Positions 12,625 to 25,337 of a DNA stretch of 64,000 bases are shown one piece after another. Within the stretch, counting starts at the first letter, position 1. The number at the start of each line of letters is the position of its first letter. Source of the DNA: Symbiodinium natans (taxonomy: Eukaryota > Sar > Dinophyceae > Suessiales > Symbiodiniaceae); NCBI GenBank assembly GCA_905221605.1, contig CAJNDS010002799.1, forward strand, positions 210,294-274,293, in the 5' to 3' direction. The translations under genes were made by a program, and so were the position numbers. The notes beneath the pieces were generated by a model that saw nothing but the letters and a program-made list of their open reading frames with translations, did no database searches and was not told the DNA's origin.

Positions 12625-13179
12625 GAGATCTGGTTGTAAAAGGCTTGCACGAGCAAGCCTTTTTTAAGGCTGACAGAGACGTTTGGAGAGCGCAGAAGGG
12701 AAAACAACTGTCGACTCCTCCTCAGCTGTAGCCCACTGTAGCCCACTCTTGCCCACTCTTGCCACCAGGTCTTTAAGGCTCGCGTGGATTCTGTTTTCTG
12801 AGCGGCTCTGCAGCAGCCCAGCAGGTGCGATGGTAAATGTAGCTTCGTTCGACGCAGGCAACCGGTTCTCAAAACACAATTTGTCGGACACCGATGTACT
12901 TCAGAGTGGATGGGAAGGATACGTGCAAGCAGACTTAACTTGAAATGGCCGCTTTGTGAAGCTGGCCTCATCAGATGTGATGTCCTCCTGGCTGGCTGGA
13001 AATGGCTGCAGCTTCACCCTACGCCATCGCCCACTATCATGCTCTGCGAAAGGCAAAGTTCCTCTCGTGACCTTGCGGCAAGAGTGGAGGCAAACATCAG
13101 CTGCTTGAGACTGACATGCTCGTGCCACTTCATACCTCTACTGTGCATCGTACTGCGCATCAAGGCGACATGTGCTGCA

Positions 13180-16100
13180 GGGCATCAATGATGCCGAAAA
13201 AGCCATTGTAGCCGATGCCGACAAAGGCAGAGCGGCTGAGGCGTCGGAACGCGAGGCGCGAGAAGACACCAAATAGCCTTAGTTCACTAACCCTGAATTC
13301 AGTTTCACCAGCCTTGACCCCCAAGCAGCAAGAACGTAGAGAATCGTAATCATGCAGGATCGTAAGCTAGAAGAGGGTCGCAACACTCGATTTCAGGCTC
13401 GAAAACTTGTGAAGTCTTCATCTTTGTCTCAAGCCCTTCATGGGGAAGAGCGTCCAGAGCTCGAGCTTCAGGGTATATCCATGTGGGTTTGTGTTTTTTG
13501 GGGGGGCTCAGGTTTAAGAAGGGCACACGGGTTGCACACCCGCGAAACATACCCCGTAACATACCCCGAAACATACCCTCGAAACATACCCCGTCACATA
13601 CCCCCGAAATTGCAGGCAAAGTAGCTCATGATGCCGCGAAACAGACCCGAAACATACCCCCGAAACATACCCCGAAACATACCTCGAAACATACCCCCGC
13701 GAAACATACCCCGACCCCAACACGTGTCGCGCGCGTCCCCATTAAAATACCAACCCATGTATGTCCCCACGGACAATAAACAGCTAGGCCTGAAGCTTGG
13801 TTTCGTCGAGGACCGGCATCTGGCAGAATGTTGTCGGTCTAGCTTCGGTTGCAGCGCTTGGTAGCAGCTTTACGCCCCCTCCATGGACATTCGCAGAGCC
13901 AAGGCTTCATGATGTGTTGCAAACTCTGCGTGCAACGGTGTTTTGACACGAGACCTTGATGTTGGTTCTTGGGGTCAAGGGACGGCCGGGCTTTAAAAAA
14001 ATACTGTAGGGTTCGGTCTCTTTTAGGGTGATCCCTCCTGCCTTTCCGGTCCCGTGGCCCGTGCTGGGAGGCACTTCCTGCGGACAGAACCGGGGGGGGG
14101 GGGGGGGGGGGCGCGACAACGGAGATCCCAGAAAAGGAGACAAGAAGGGCGACCGCAAGAACTCAAATTCGTGGAGGTCGAGGAAGAAGACGAGAGGCAC
14201 GAACAAATAGAATCGCGAAGGGGGACAAAATGCGCTGTCATCTGGGACGCGTCTCAGACTCACTTGTCAACAGGAGGAAGTTCGACCCCTTGCAATCCGT
14301 TTTCTGGGTTTGAAGTCTACAGCTTTAGGGTCTGACTTTGTTGCCCTGGCCAGGTGCAAGCTGCAGCACTGAAAGTAAGAGCTGACACATGTGCTGCGCT
14401 GAGAACTGGGCTCGCACGCTAGCAATGCCATGCGATGCGTATTTTGCAAGACATGGCGGACCGGTGGTTAGTTCCATGTCTGTTTGCCTTCATGTATGGG
14501 CTGTTTGTGGCGCAGCGCGAAGGCATGGAAGTCGTCAAGATGTGTGAGAAGTGCAACGTCCAGGTGGATGATATGCTCCGGCAGATCGGCCAGTGTCTTC
14601 GACGACTGCAGCATGCCAGACTCTTCGCAAGCATTTGGCAAGCAGCCCACAGCACACGTGGCTGTACGGTACCTGCATGGGTTTTCGTCTTTGGGGGCCC
14701 AGGATATGCTCAGTTTGCAGATCTCAAGGCTGGCTTCAAGATCAATTGGGCCAAGCTCGCAGTTTGACGGTTCAGCCACTCAGCCCCTGCCTGTGTGGAG
14801 GTCTGCCACCAGCGTCTATATTTGCGATCAGATGCTCCTCCCGAGGACGGCTGTTCTGCTTCGGTAGGTGTGCCAGTTGAGAAAGCTGTGAGAATTAAGA
14901 GGGTCTACCGGCCCCATACACAGCCAGCACTTCACTAACCTCGGAGATCTCGGAGGAGATGGCAGGTGATGCTGCGCAGAAGGCTTTGGAAGATCAGCGT
15001 GTGTGCATCAGCGACTTGTCCCGAGAAGTTCTTAGCAAGCTTCTTTGAGCAGTTGACCTTGGTGGTCAGGATTGGTATCTCATCGGGTTTTGCCACAGAC
15101 ATCCGAGGTGAGGCGAGGAACGAGCTCCTAAACCTGGAGGGCGAATGCCGACGAGCCTTAGAGATGATTGGACAGCCACGAACCCAGAGGGATCTTGGGA
15201 TCATTCGAGATGCAAGATGCCTTGAGCGCTTCGCTGTGCCGAGGCTGAGACTCGAGCTCTCCAAGGCCGAGAGTAGTCTGTAAACTCAACCCCAACCCAC
15301 GCGGGTGCCAGACCGGGCAACAGCCGCAAAGATCCCCAAAGGAGAGAGAGAGAGAGAGAGATATATATATATATATATACACATGTACATACATATATGC
15401 ATATATGTATATATGCACATATATATATATGGTAACCCCCCAGAATAGGGTTTGACATATATATATATATAGGTATAGCATTTTTCAAGATTGTAACAAG
15501 CCACTCCAACACGCACATGAACCCTATGCCATGCAGTTGGGCCAGAAATCAGTTCTCTACTGTTCACAGGAGGGTGCTTCTCAGCGACATGCTTCAGAGC
15601 GCTGTCGTGCAGTAGTGGCTGTTCTTCTGTCAGTCTCTGCGGAGCCTGGTGAAGGCCGCATGGGACATGTTTACCTTCATGTGCTTCATAAAATGGCAGT
15701 TTTAGAGCCATAGAGGCCGTGTGCACAGCGTTTCGTAGCCTTGTGCCAGATGTCGATGTTCCAGAGCCGCGGAATGCGGAGCTGGGGCAGCGTGCGGAAA
15801 TGCTACTTGCCGCTGCAGCCGAGCTTGCCACTCGCTGTGCGCAACTTGGGACAAGTTCCCCAACAGCCCATGTATGTAACATGGACGCAACATCGTGGGC
15901 TGAGGCGGTGTAGCTGTGCAGACCACAGAGGAGCGGTGCCGGCGAGCTAGACAGCGGTCAGAGCTACTTCTTGAGCGAAGGCAAGGCAGTACGAGTTTAC
16001 AGGTGCTCAACTGCAGTTGTGCGTTGTAGTGGAAGGCTCATGGACACCGAAAAGGCCGCGAAGCAGTTGCGAGAACAAGCTTCGGAGGTGGTTCCAATGC

Positions 16101-16450
16101 ACAACTCGCCCAGCAACAGTGAGTGTGCCTGCGCTGCAGGTGGACATCACCATAGCAGTGGCAGAGAGATCTTTGGCAAGGAGTGCGAAGCGCTGTATCG
16201 GCAAAGAGAATCTGGCCAAGGCCAGATTTCCTGCCTTTTTAGCCTCAAAATTATGTCGGTCTTCTACCCTCGACTCCGAAACCCGCAACCTGGAAACCTT
16301 AGCCCTCTTTGAGTTTTGGCAGGTGGCAAGGATCGATGACACAAGGATGGCTGAGTTTCTTTAGGCGATTAGAGGTTTTAATCAACTGGCAGCAAGGAGT
16401 GCGTTGGAAAACCTGCGGCAGACACGGCAGGCTCGCCAAGATTGCTACGG
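13180..16450 (+). CDS. Fragments of an unidentified, multi-exon coiled-coil protein
   Basis: Several short open stretches on the + strand read as charged, Ala/Glu/Arg-rich helices and end at plausible donors: about 13186-13273 (AEKAIVADADKGRAAEASER), 14941-15040 (MAGDAAQKALEDQRV), 15115-15285 (NELLNLEGECRRALEMIGQ, SKAESSL), 15716-15860 (RAEMLLAAAAELATRC), 16030-16085 (TEKAAKQLREQASE), 16132-16240 and 16376-16440 (LAARSALENLRQTRQARQ). Composition and spacing suggest exons of one coiled-coil gene. I do not recognise the family and cannot place the start, the stop or most exon borders. The pieces could also belong to two genes. An AG/AT microsatellite (15342-15475) and a G20 run (14092-14111) lie in the supposed introns. 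Confidence 0.35.
13543..13715 (+). repeat. Tandem repeat of CGAAACATACCCC
   Basis: About a dozen units of 12-14 nt close to CGAAACATACCCC, in two blocks separated by about 40 nt of other sequence (around 13605-13640). Open frames on both strands through this block follow from the repeat and are not proposed as genes. Confidence 0.9.
15342..15475 (+). repeat. (AG)n and (AT)n microsatellites
   Basis: An (AG)n run (15342-15360) passes into (AT)n (15360-15380), then ATAC/ATGT-type variants up to about 15430 and a further (TA)n at 15458-15471. Confidence 0.9.
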
Positions 16451-16599
16451 TAGCTGAGGATGGTTTGTTGGAGTCCATTCCTTTCTACTCAGAGCTGTTT
16501 GCAGGAAAGGAAGTATGGAGCAAAGAGTCAATTTTGAAGCGTTTGCATGCTGTCACAGGCTCTAAAAATGCACATTCAGAACAAGTTTAAGATGCAGAA

Positions 16600-19082
16600 C
16601 ATCGACGCGCCCTGTCCTCGATGGCACGCGCAATCGGGCCTGGTGCAGTCGCATCAGTGTGGCGTAGCATGGCATTTTGCTTGGCTGAGGTCTTGTCGAA
16701 AGGCCCTGGCCTGATCTGATTTGATGAGAGGAAAGTAACATGCAATGACAGCATGACATCTTCTCTTTTCTCAATGTAAGGGGGTTGTCGCCCCAATAAC
16801 AAGAAGATAAACGAGACAACGAAAATTCGACCTAGAGGATCAATCACAAGTACGAAGAAATACGAAACACCATTTTTTCTAAGTGGAGGCCAAGTCCAGT
16901 TGGGCGCATGTGCGCGGGTGTGAGCCTCGGAAAGTTCCCCAACCCGCACCCCCCCACCCGTCCTAGACGCTGATGCAGAATGAGCTTGGGAACGCTCATA
17001 CTGCGCCCCTCCACAAGAAAAAGTCGGAGTCCGTTTCTTTTTTTAACGGGGCTGATGTGCGCCGGTAGGGTGTCCCCCCCACCCCGCAAAATCTACCCAG
17101 GAGCGAGAATTCGGTCGGGGAGCTCAAAAAAGACTCCTTCCGGAGGGCGTGTCTGGACTCGGATCTTGGCTTCGGGAGGGTCGGCAAGGAACTTTTGTGT
17201 TTTTCTCGCCCACTGCGTTCACCCTGTTTTTTTCCGCATATTCTTGCTCTTTATCCTTCTTTTGGGGTAGCAAAAAAGTTAACTCAACTCGCATTTTTCA
17301 ATTTCCGGCTTTATTATGTTCTTCACGTGACTCCCCTAATGGATAGTATTCACCAAATCAAACTAAATCAAACTGTACCTTTAATCTTCACAGCAAACAT
17401 GATCAATGATGCCAATATACTGTACGGTTAACTTACGGCTAGGGGCTTGTTTTCGGAGCCCCCGGATCAGGTCCCGACTGGCAGATGTTTTCTGGAAAAA
17501 GCAGAAACCCATGGTGGTGTTAGGGAGGATGGTGTTGGGGACAGTTCAATGTTCTTGGGAGGTGTACGCAAACATCCAACACGCCGCCCCAGGGCCGGCA
17601 GACACTATTTCAAGACCAATTTGAGGTCACCTCCCAGTCGGCCAGCTCCGTGGAGACCCGCCCCGCGTCCGCCTGCCAGCGGTCCATGTCCGCAGGCGCA
17701 GGCGGGAGAGGATGAGGGATTACGAGGGGGACAGCTGCCAAGCGCCAGGGGACTTCTGAAGGCCGTGAGCAGTGATTCGACACTTGGCTCGTCGTGCAGA
17801 GCTGTCGAGCCCTGTCGAAGGTCCGAGGAGACCAGTGGATGATGGCTTCGAGAAAGGAAGGCGGCGGCGTGTTTTGCTCTTGCAGCTGCATTGGACGAAC
17901 ATGCTGCGACTGGTGGCTTGCAGGGGTTTGCCCCGGCTGTCCTCTACAGACTCGGCATGTGGCCTTGCGACGGAAGCTGACTCCATGCCGGCTGCCACCA
18001 GGCTGGCTGTCAGAAATTTACTCGCACATGAGATTCTAAGATAGAAGTCTTGGACAAGCTTCAAGAACCATGCAGGCTTAACCGCCCAAAGTCCGCGGCA
18101 ACCTACAAAGTGAGAGCAGATCAGTACTGATGTGCACACCACCTCAGATGGTGTAGTCTGTAACGTAGCTGCACAGTGACATCACAGAGACAATGAAACA
18201 CATCAGACCTCTCCAATATCTGCGCGACTTCGCTGCACGCGGCTGCAGCTGTATCATTTTGTTCCCATACCTCAAGCTCAACCGGAGCTGTCAAGAGGTT
18301 GTCTGTGCCACTGCATCATCGTTCCCTCGGCCTTGAGATTGAATATTTCTTCCAGGTGCAGGACATGGCAACGGCGCCATGCAGGACATGGCAACAGCAC
18401 CATGCAAACCGCCAGAAGGAGAGATAGAGGAAAGCATTTGAAAGCATACGTCTCTCGCATCGGAGTGCGTGAAGTCGAGAGGGAAGATGTCTGGTGACAA
18501 GCAGTGTCTCACCTCCACCACAATCTCCTGGAATTTGGCTTCCATCCAATCCTCCCCCCCCCCCCCCCCAAAAAATCAAAAGCAAAACGAAAAGACGAGT
18601 TTTTATCGAATACTTTTAGTCCGTCGCCTCTGCCGAATCCAGGCTAGGATGGGCGCTTCAAGCCAGGATCTGCGATGGTCAAACCATGGCAGAGTTTGGC
18701 CCAAAGGCCCGGAGTCCAAAGGACACGGAGAGCAAAACGACTTCTCGAGTGTAGGAGCCGAGTTCGCTAAGCGGCGCCTCATCTTCGCTAAGCTCCCTTT
18801 TATTAGTGTGATTTTTTATAGTTATATATTAATATGCGTTATACCCTAGATATTGTTAAAGCTATTATGTTATTATTATTATTATCATTATTTTTGTCCT
18901 GTGCAGTCTCGCAGCCATTTGATGGTTTCGAGAGCACTCAGAAACTCCTCGAGCTTCCCGGTTTGCAGAATCGTGGGCATGGGAAGGGGCACGACCTCCT
19001 TCGGGGGCTGACTGGCCCTCGGCAGCGATTGTGAGGCAGAGCTGGATGCGGCATACCCTGTGGCCAAGCATGCGGGACTGGA
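16600..19082. other. Region without a recognised gene
   Basis: I find no reconstructable protein. Open frames such as 17447-17842 and 17772-18044 resemble no family I know. A run of 16 C lies at 18554-18569, and an AT-rich patch with TTATTATTA lies at about 18810-18895 shortly before the PPR gene. Confidence 0.5.
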
Positions 19083-21195
19083 ATGCAGAGTTATGGCAGT
19101 TATGTCCAAACTGGCCGATGCCGGTCTAGAAAGCGCGCAGCCAGTGGACGCTTCGTTGAGGACTTGAACGTCTGCCATGTGAATGCTCCGAGCCAGGTCG
19201 CGCAGTCGCGCGGCAACCTCGCCTCTGGCCGTGCCACTAGACGCTGGGAGCGGAGTCTCACATCCCTGACTCAGCTGGAATCGAATGACTCCCGAGAGAC
19301 TCACCTCCTGAAGTTGAAGCGCTACAGCACTGCCATCACATCATGCGGTGCAGCATGGAGTCACGCAGCACAACTGTTCAGGAGAATCCTTTTGCGTCAC
19401 CTTCAGCTGGACATTATGGCATGTAGCCAAATCGCCACTTGCTGCCAAAGAGCCTTCGTGTGGCGCCGAGCCTTGGTTTGCTTGAGGCTAATAGCTTTAG
19501 CAGGCTTGCGGGAAGACATCGTGGCCTACAACTCTGCGCTGGGTCGAAGTGTACAGTGGCAGGTTTCGATGGCCCTCTTCACAGAGACTGAGCGCCGCCG
19601 GCTGCGGCAAGATGCTTATTCCCTCAGTGCTGCTCTTAGAAGTCTTAGTTCCAACTTTCCAGAGTGGCGCTTGGCCTCCAGTCTTCAGGAGCATGCAAGA
19701 GCAGCGTCATTGAGAGCCAACACTGTTTGCAAGAACTCAGCACTACATGCGATGGCCGAGTCCTCGCAATGGCGATGGTGCTCTCAAGTCTTGCATGACT
19801 CGGTTGACCAACGCTATGTCGTCGACGCCGTGTCGTTGACCTCAGCCGTTCAAGCTTGTGGCAAGGCAGCTGTTTGGAAGCAAGCTTTAAACATTTTGCA
19901 ATCTGCTGTGGGCCAGCTTGGCCAGATTTGTCGAGATGTGATTATGTACAACGCCAGCATCAGCAGTCTTGCAGCTGGCGGGCACTGGCACGCGGCTTTG
20001 TCCCTGTTCCTTGAGATCAAGGCCGGGCGGATGCAGCCAGATGCAACCACATGCACGTCAGTCGTCACCAGCTGCAAGCAGGCAAAGCAGGCAGGCGTGT
20101 GGGTGCAGGCGATTTTCACATACGCGAATGCTCGATCGCGCGCGGTTTGTGCAACGAATTTAGCGAAAGCAAAGGCTTCCGAGGCCGGCTCGGCCAGCTC
20201 GGCCAGCTCCGCAGTGACGGCAGTCCTTGCGGTTTGTGAGCAGGCCAAGCAATGGCAACAGGCCGTGGTGTTGTTGACGGAGGCGGCGCTCATGAGGGCC
20301 TCTCTTGACGTTCTCTTCGTCAACGTGGCGATCAGCACTTGTGACAGGGTGTCAATGTTTCATCGAGCCTTACTATTGCTGGATGCCTGTGGTGATTGGC
20401 TTGTGCAGCCAGACGTTGTCAGCTACAACACAGCAATCTCGTCTTTAGGCAAGGCAGCTCGCTGGCAGCAAGTGGTACAACGGCTTGGCATCATGTTTTC
20501 AAAGCAGCTCCTGCCAGATGCCATCACCTGCGCTTCGCTGATCAGTGCATCTGAACCAGCCCGTTGGCAGCACGCTCTGGCCATGACACAGCTGGGGTGC
20601 CTCAATGTACAAGCTGACATCATACTCTTCAACTCAGCCATGAGTGCCGTTGAAAAGATGCGTGAGTGGTGCAATGCCTTAGGGCTACAAGAGGAGGCGT
20701 TCAGAGTTGGCATCCGATGTGATGAATTTACATACTCGGCTGCCACAAGTGCCTGTGCTGTTGCCGCAGTTTGGACGCGTGCGCTCGCGATGGTAGGTGA
20801 CAGCATGTCCGTGCACGCCGTACATGCTTGCAACGCAGCAATCACTTCCTGTGAGCCGACATCGAGATGGCAGCTTGGTGCTGGCATTCTACAAGACGCC
20901 GCTGCGCACAATCTGGCAGCAGACTGCGTCACCTTCAACAGCGCTGTGAGATGCTATCGATGGGCTGGAATGTGGCAGTGGGCCTGTCACTTGTTGATGG
21001 ATGGTGCTCGCATGCGAGTCTCCACGGTTGCAACGTGCAGCGATGCGGTCGAATCGTGCGAGGTAGCCCAAAGCTTGGAGGCGGCTCGCTCGGCTCGCAG
21101 CACGCTGAGAAGGATTGAGACTTTTGGATTGAGACTGCTGAGACCTCTGGCCTTCTCATGCTCCGCCGTGAGTCAAAAAGCCAGCCGTCGGAATT

Positions 21196-21227
<32 letters not shown>

Positions 21228-21272
21228 GAAGAACAGTGCTATGCTCATTGCATTTGCATTGCGTTCACATGA
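19083..21272 (+). CDS. Pentatricopeptide-repeat protein 1 (intronless, 729 aa)
   Basis: One uninterrupted frame of 729 codons. From about residue 75 to 690 it is made of roughly 35-residue units with the pattern xxYNxAISxxxxAxxWQxALxLL, for example VVSYNTAISSLGKAARWQQV. These are PPR units, helical hairpins that bind single-stranded RNA. PPR proteins generally act in plastids or mitochondria in RNA stability, processing, editing or translation; the target cannot be read. The first 70 residues are basic and Arg/Ser-rich, which suits an organelle presequence but is not proof. Near the C-terminus a run of 29 C (21199-21227) encodes a Pro tract followed by a short tail; the reading frame after it depends on the exact length of that run. 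No intron is needed, unlike the neighbouring genes. Confidence 0.85.
21199..21227 (+). repeat. Poly-C run (29 C) at the 3' end of PPR gene 1
   Basis: Uninterrupted C run translated as poly-Pro. The stop codon 45 nt later is reached only if the run length is right; a change of one base would alter the C-terminus. Confidence 0.95.
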
Positions 21273-21772
21273 AGAAAATGTCTGCATTAGTTTCGGTTTG
21301 CATCCTGCGTCAAGTTTCTGTCGACGTTAGTGTTGATTTGCAGGGCCATGTGACTCAGGAACTCAGCAAGATCCTGCAGCTTTATGAGATAGTCGCACAG
21401 ATGTGAAACTTTGCCTGCGACCACTCGCTGCCAGTCTGATGTTGAGCGACCTCCCTCGCTGTGGATGAGGTTTGTACTATTTTGTACTTGTAGGGGTCAC
21501 AGTCCTGAGCGTATCGAGAAGAAAGGGACCACGGGAGCCCTTCGCTTCAGCTCGAGGAACAACTGAATACTGAACATTACTGAACCTTACTGAACACATG
21601 GGAAAAAAGGCATGTCACACAGTCTTACTCCAGCTAACGTTGGCACTCAGCTCTGCAGCGATGCAGTCCTTCATGCACACAGCTGCGCGCCAATGCGGTT
21701 GTCGCGACTTCTGACTCGCTGCAGTCTTTGGCTTCTTTTCGCCTCGTGGACCTCTGTGGATAGCTGGCACCC
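21273..21772. other. Spacer between PPR gene 1 and PsbQ-like copy 4
   Basis: No gene recognised. The last 60-70 nt resemble the 5' flanks of the other PsbQ-like copies (TCTTTGGCT, then ACCTCTGTGG), but the AG found just before ACCT in copies 1, 2, 3 and 5 is GG here (about 21748-21749). Confidence 0.5.
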
Positions 21773-23748
21773 ATGGCTCGTTCTGCGCTGCTGTCGAAGG
21801 CTGATCTCCTTTCGATTCTAGAGTGTTGCAGTCATCCGGCTCTGCATATGCTTTTGTTTCTAGCACCTCGCGCGTGCTTTCGTCTCTTGTTTCCTGATCG
21901 GCAATGGCTTGCGACGTGACAGGAAACTGAAAAGGCACATCTTCATTTGCCGTGGAGTTCGAACACGGAGTCAAGTGGGTTGTGCAAGCTTTGTCGCCAG
22001 ATCTTCACGGCGTCTTGGGAACACACAAAAGCTCTGCAGAGCGTGCGAGCAACTTAAACCATACAACGTCAGCAGATGACATCAGCAACAGCGCTTGAAT
22101 CGGTTGCTTGCGGGACTCTCGTGAGTTGGGGTCGAACCTCAAACTGTCCCCATGTATCCCGATGGAGTTTGAAAGAGCACCGCGGACTGGGAAAATCTCC
22201 ATCAGACTTAGGCTGAGATGTTTCGTGGCTATTCGGCAGGTGCTGCTGGCCAGCGGCCTGCTTCTGGCCTTGAGGCTGGCAGTGGTTGTGGACAAGCGAT
22301 GGGCTTTGGTCAAGATGGTAAACCGCTGCACTGCAACATGCCCTACACGTGAGCAGCATGCACTGGCATACATGGTACAGAGCAGGTTGCTGCCGAGAAG
22401 CGAGACCTTCGTGACGCCAAAGATGCGTGGTGAGGCAGCCGCCACGATGGCAGCCGCAATGGTCAGGACCCGACTTTTTTCAATGTGCATGATGTATTCG
22501 AGTAACCCCGACAGATTGAGTGGCTCGCTAAGCTCGAGTGTGCGCACGTGTTGATACTGGATATCCTTCCAGAAGAGTGTCCTTGCCCCCAAAGGGTGGT
22601 TCAAGTGTGTGTTGCCGATGCTGTTTGTGCTGAGAAGCATCCAAAAAACGAAGTGCGAAGATACTAGTAAATTTGCTCAGAGCAAATTACAAAAGAAACC
22701 CCGAAGGCGCCCATGGATTCGAACCTCCAGATTTTCAAACATCTACAATGTGTGCTTCCGGCAACTTGCTGAGGTCGCAGCCAGCGTTGCGGCCCCAAAC
22801 CCTGCTGCGGCAGAGGTTCCGAAGCAGCGGCCCCAGTGGCTGACGACAGCTGACGAGTCGGTGACGGTCCCATGCGTTCAGGTTTTCCTTCTTCGGCTTG
22901 GGTGGCGGCATTCAGTCCGATATCTACAACCAGAACGACAACCCCATCAACCCATACTCGCAGTTCAGCGAGATCGGCGCGGACAACGTGTACCAGGCTC
23001 GGAAGCCCGATGAGGTGGACCGAAGGAAGAAGGACCTCGCTGCTGCCCTCATCCGCTTCGAGAAGACCGACGAGTACATCAAGACCAAGCAGGCGCAGCA
23101 GCTGAAGTCCAACCTGCTGGAGGCCGCCAACATGAGGCAGGACCTGCGCCTCGCTGGCATTGGTCCGCTCTAGACTCAGTAGGCCTGAGCTTGAGCACTC
23201 GCCATCGGTCTCGTGCACGTTTGGACACATCAGAGATGCTCCGAGGGTTTCAGAAGCCTTCCAGCCAGGGGTGCATGCCCGTCCGCCGTACTTGGTAGCT
23301 GAGGATCTACTTCTCTGGTGGGGAGGGCTCTCCCGCTTACCAGAAGGCCCGCGACTTCTCCCAAAAGATCGCCACCCTGGGCGTTGATGGCGAGCAGAAG
23401 CAGTGGGGCCTGGCGGCTCAGGACGTGGTGATTAGGAGGCCTTCAGTGTTTGCTTGCATTTGGCTTGCGTTTGCGCGTAGGCTGGAAAGCTCAAGTCGTA
23501 GAGCGGCTGTCCAAGTTCGTCCACTGCCATGCAGTGTCATCAGAGAGAGGACTACGCAGCTGCGACCAAGATCCTGAAAGAGTGGACTCGGCTGCACAGT
23601 TGTTTTCTTTGCAGCCACGAATTTGCGTAGGGCAACCTATGGAATCGGCTGTGAAATCTTGTGACATTGACCCATGCTTCATTTTGTGTTCAAGCATGTT
23701 CAGCCACGCTCAATCTGCTGCAGGTGGAAGGACATGGCCAAGTTCTGA
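21773..23748 (+). CDS. PsbQ-like thylakoid-lumen protein, copy 4 (8 exons, diverged)
   Basis: Exons 21773-21799, 22240-22274, 22386-22461, 22774-22838, 22882-23145, 23304-23421, 23550-23590 and 23724-23748 join without a break to 651 nt, 216 aa. Differences from copies 1-3 include FEKTDEYIKTK for [25 protein letters not shown] for [14 protein letters not shown] and RWKDMAKF at the end. Intron 4 is only 43 nt (22839-22881) and begins with GC. Intron 3 has no GT repeat, the inverted-repeat element of intron 6 is absent, and the 11-bp hairpin after the stop is not preserved. Role and domains as for copy 1. The region separating it from copy 3 holds an unrelated PPR gene. Confidence 0.74.
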
Positions 23749-24369
23749 GAGGTGCAAGTTGAAGCCGATCCTTTTTGCACGGCCGTTACGGCCTCACAGC
23801 ACGTCTTTGGGGCGTGAGCGTGGAAAAAAGTTGCCAGCAATGAGTGCGGTCGGTTCCTGTGATGTTCCTCAGTTACATGTTCCGTCTCTGAAGTTGGCTG
23901 CCATCGGCACGGTGCATGGCTTTGACAGACAAGTTCGAGAGGCAGAACATATCTGCGTGCATGGTTGCACTTGCATAGGCTTGCTATCTGTTGACAGCCT
24001 AATCAACTGCCTGCTCACTCAGACGGTCAGAAGGTGACTCCTAATATAAAGAGGACCCCAAAACCCGCACCGTTGGCGTGTTTTGGTGTATTTGCGGGGG
24101 TCGGGGGGGAACCCTTGGGGGGGTCTAGGGCCCGGGCTGGCAGATTCCGGGGACCCCCCCTGCCGGGGCCGGTCCAGGGGGGGCTCCTGCACGATTTTGA
24201 CCGCTGTACAGACATCAGCCATCCAGACCTGCCGAAATCTTGCTGGAAGGTTAGACTACCTGGGACCTTGAAAGTCCTTCGGCATCCCCTGATCCTTTGA
24301 CATTCACCTGCCGCAGTTTTTTGGCTTCCATTCGCCGCCTCCTGCAGACCTTCGTGTCTGTGTACACCC

Positions 24370-25296
24370 ATGGCTCGATCTGCAGTGCTGTCGAAGGCCC
24401 ACACCATGTCACCTCTGTTCCCTATTACTTCTTTCTTTCGTCCGTTACCGGGCATTGACGACCCCCTCAAAGGAGAGGTGCCATACACCCAAGCCAGACT
24501 GTTCATGGTCATGGCTGCGTCCAACGCCTAAACCCTGAAAGGAAATGTCCTCAACCTCAAAGGAGATGTTGGAGACATGGAGAGCCCCTTTAGTGGGGCG
24601 TGAGTTTTGTTCGATTCTGCATGGCTGTTCATCCTGTTCGCCAGGTGCTGCTGGCCAGCGGCCTCCTGATGGTCCTGAGGCTGGCAGTTGCGGGATTGTT
24701 GCGGGCTCAAGGGTGGCGGAGCGTGTACTAGTTACTAGTACTGCAAGATGCTGCGTGCACGTGAGCGGCATGTGAGCATTGGAATAAGCTGGCACGGAAT
24801 GCTGGGGTACGGAGCAGGCTGCTGCCGAGAAGCGAGACCTTCGTGACGCCAAAGTTGCGTGGTGAGGCAGCCGCCACCATGGCAGCCGCCATGGTCCGAA
24901 CCCGGGAAAGATGCATTTCACATTTCCGAGTCAGCTCGACAACGGTTGCCGGTGTCGGCGTGTCTATATCCGTGTCTCCGTCTCTTTCTCTGTGCCTGTG
25001 CGTGCGAGTGTGCATGTGCGCGTGCGTGCGCGGCGCGTGCTGTGTGGCTGTCTGTAGGGGTGTGCAGGGGTGTGTGTAGGCGTGCATCAGGTTGTGTGTG
25101 TGTGTGTGTGTTCGTTCTTTCTCTCTCTCTCTCTCTGTCTCTGTCTCTGTCTCTGTCTCTGTCTCTGTCTCTGTCTCTGTCTCTGTCTCTGTCTCTGTCT
25201 CTGTCTCTGTCTCTGTGTGTGTCTCTGTCTCTGTCTGTGTCTGTGTCTGTGTCTGTGTCTGTGTCTCTGTGTGTGTCTCTGTGTGTGTCTCTGTGT

Positions 25297-25337
<41 letters not shown>

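Noticed and set aside
13352-13779. Open frames on both strands through the CGAAACATACCCC repeat, including a Gly/Tyr/Val-rich minus-strand frame
   Set aside because: The frames exist only because the 12-mer units lack stops; there is no homology or domain.
22716-22727. GATTCGAACCTCC on the + strand, like the T-arm (B box) of a minus-strand tRNA
   Set aside because: No acceptor, D-arm or anticodon arm could be folded around it, and it falls in intron 3 of PsbQ-like copy 4.
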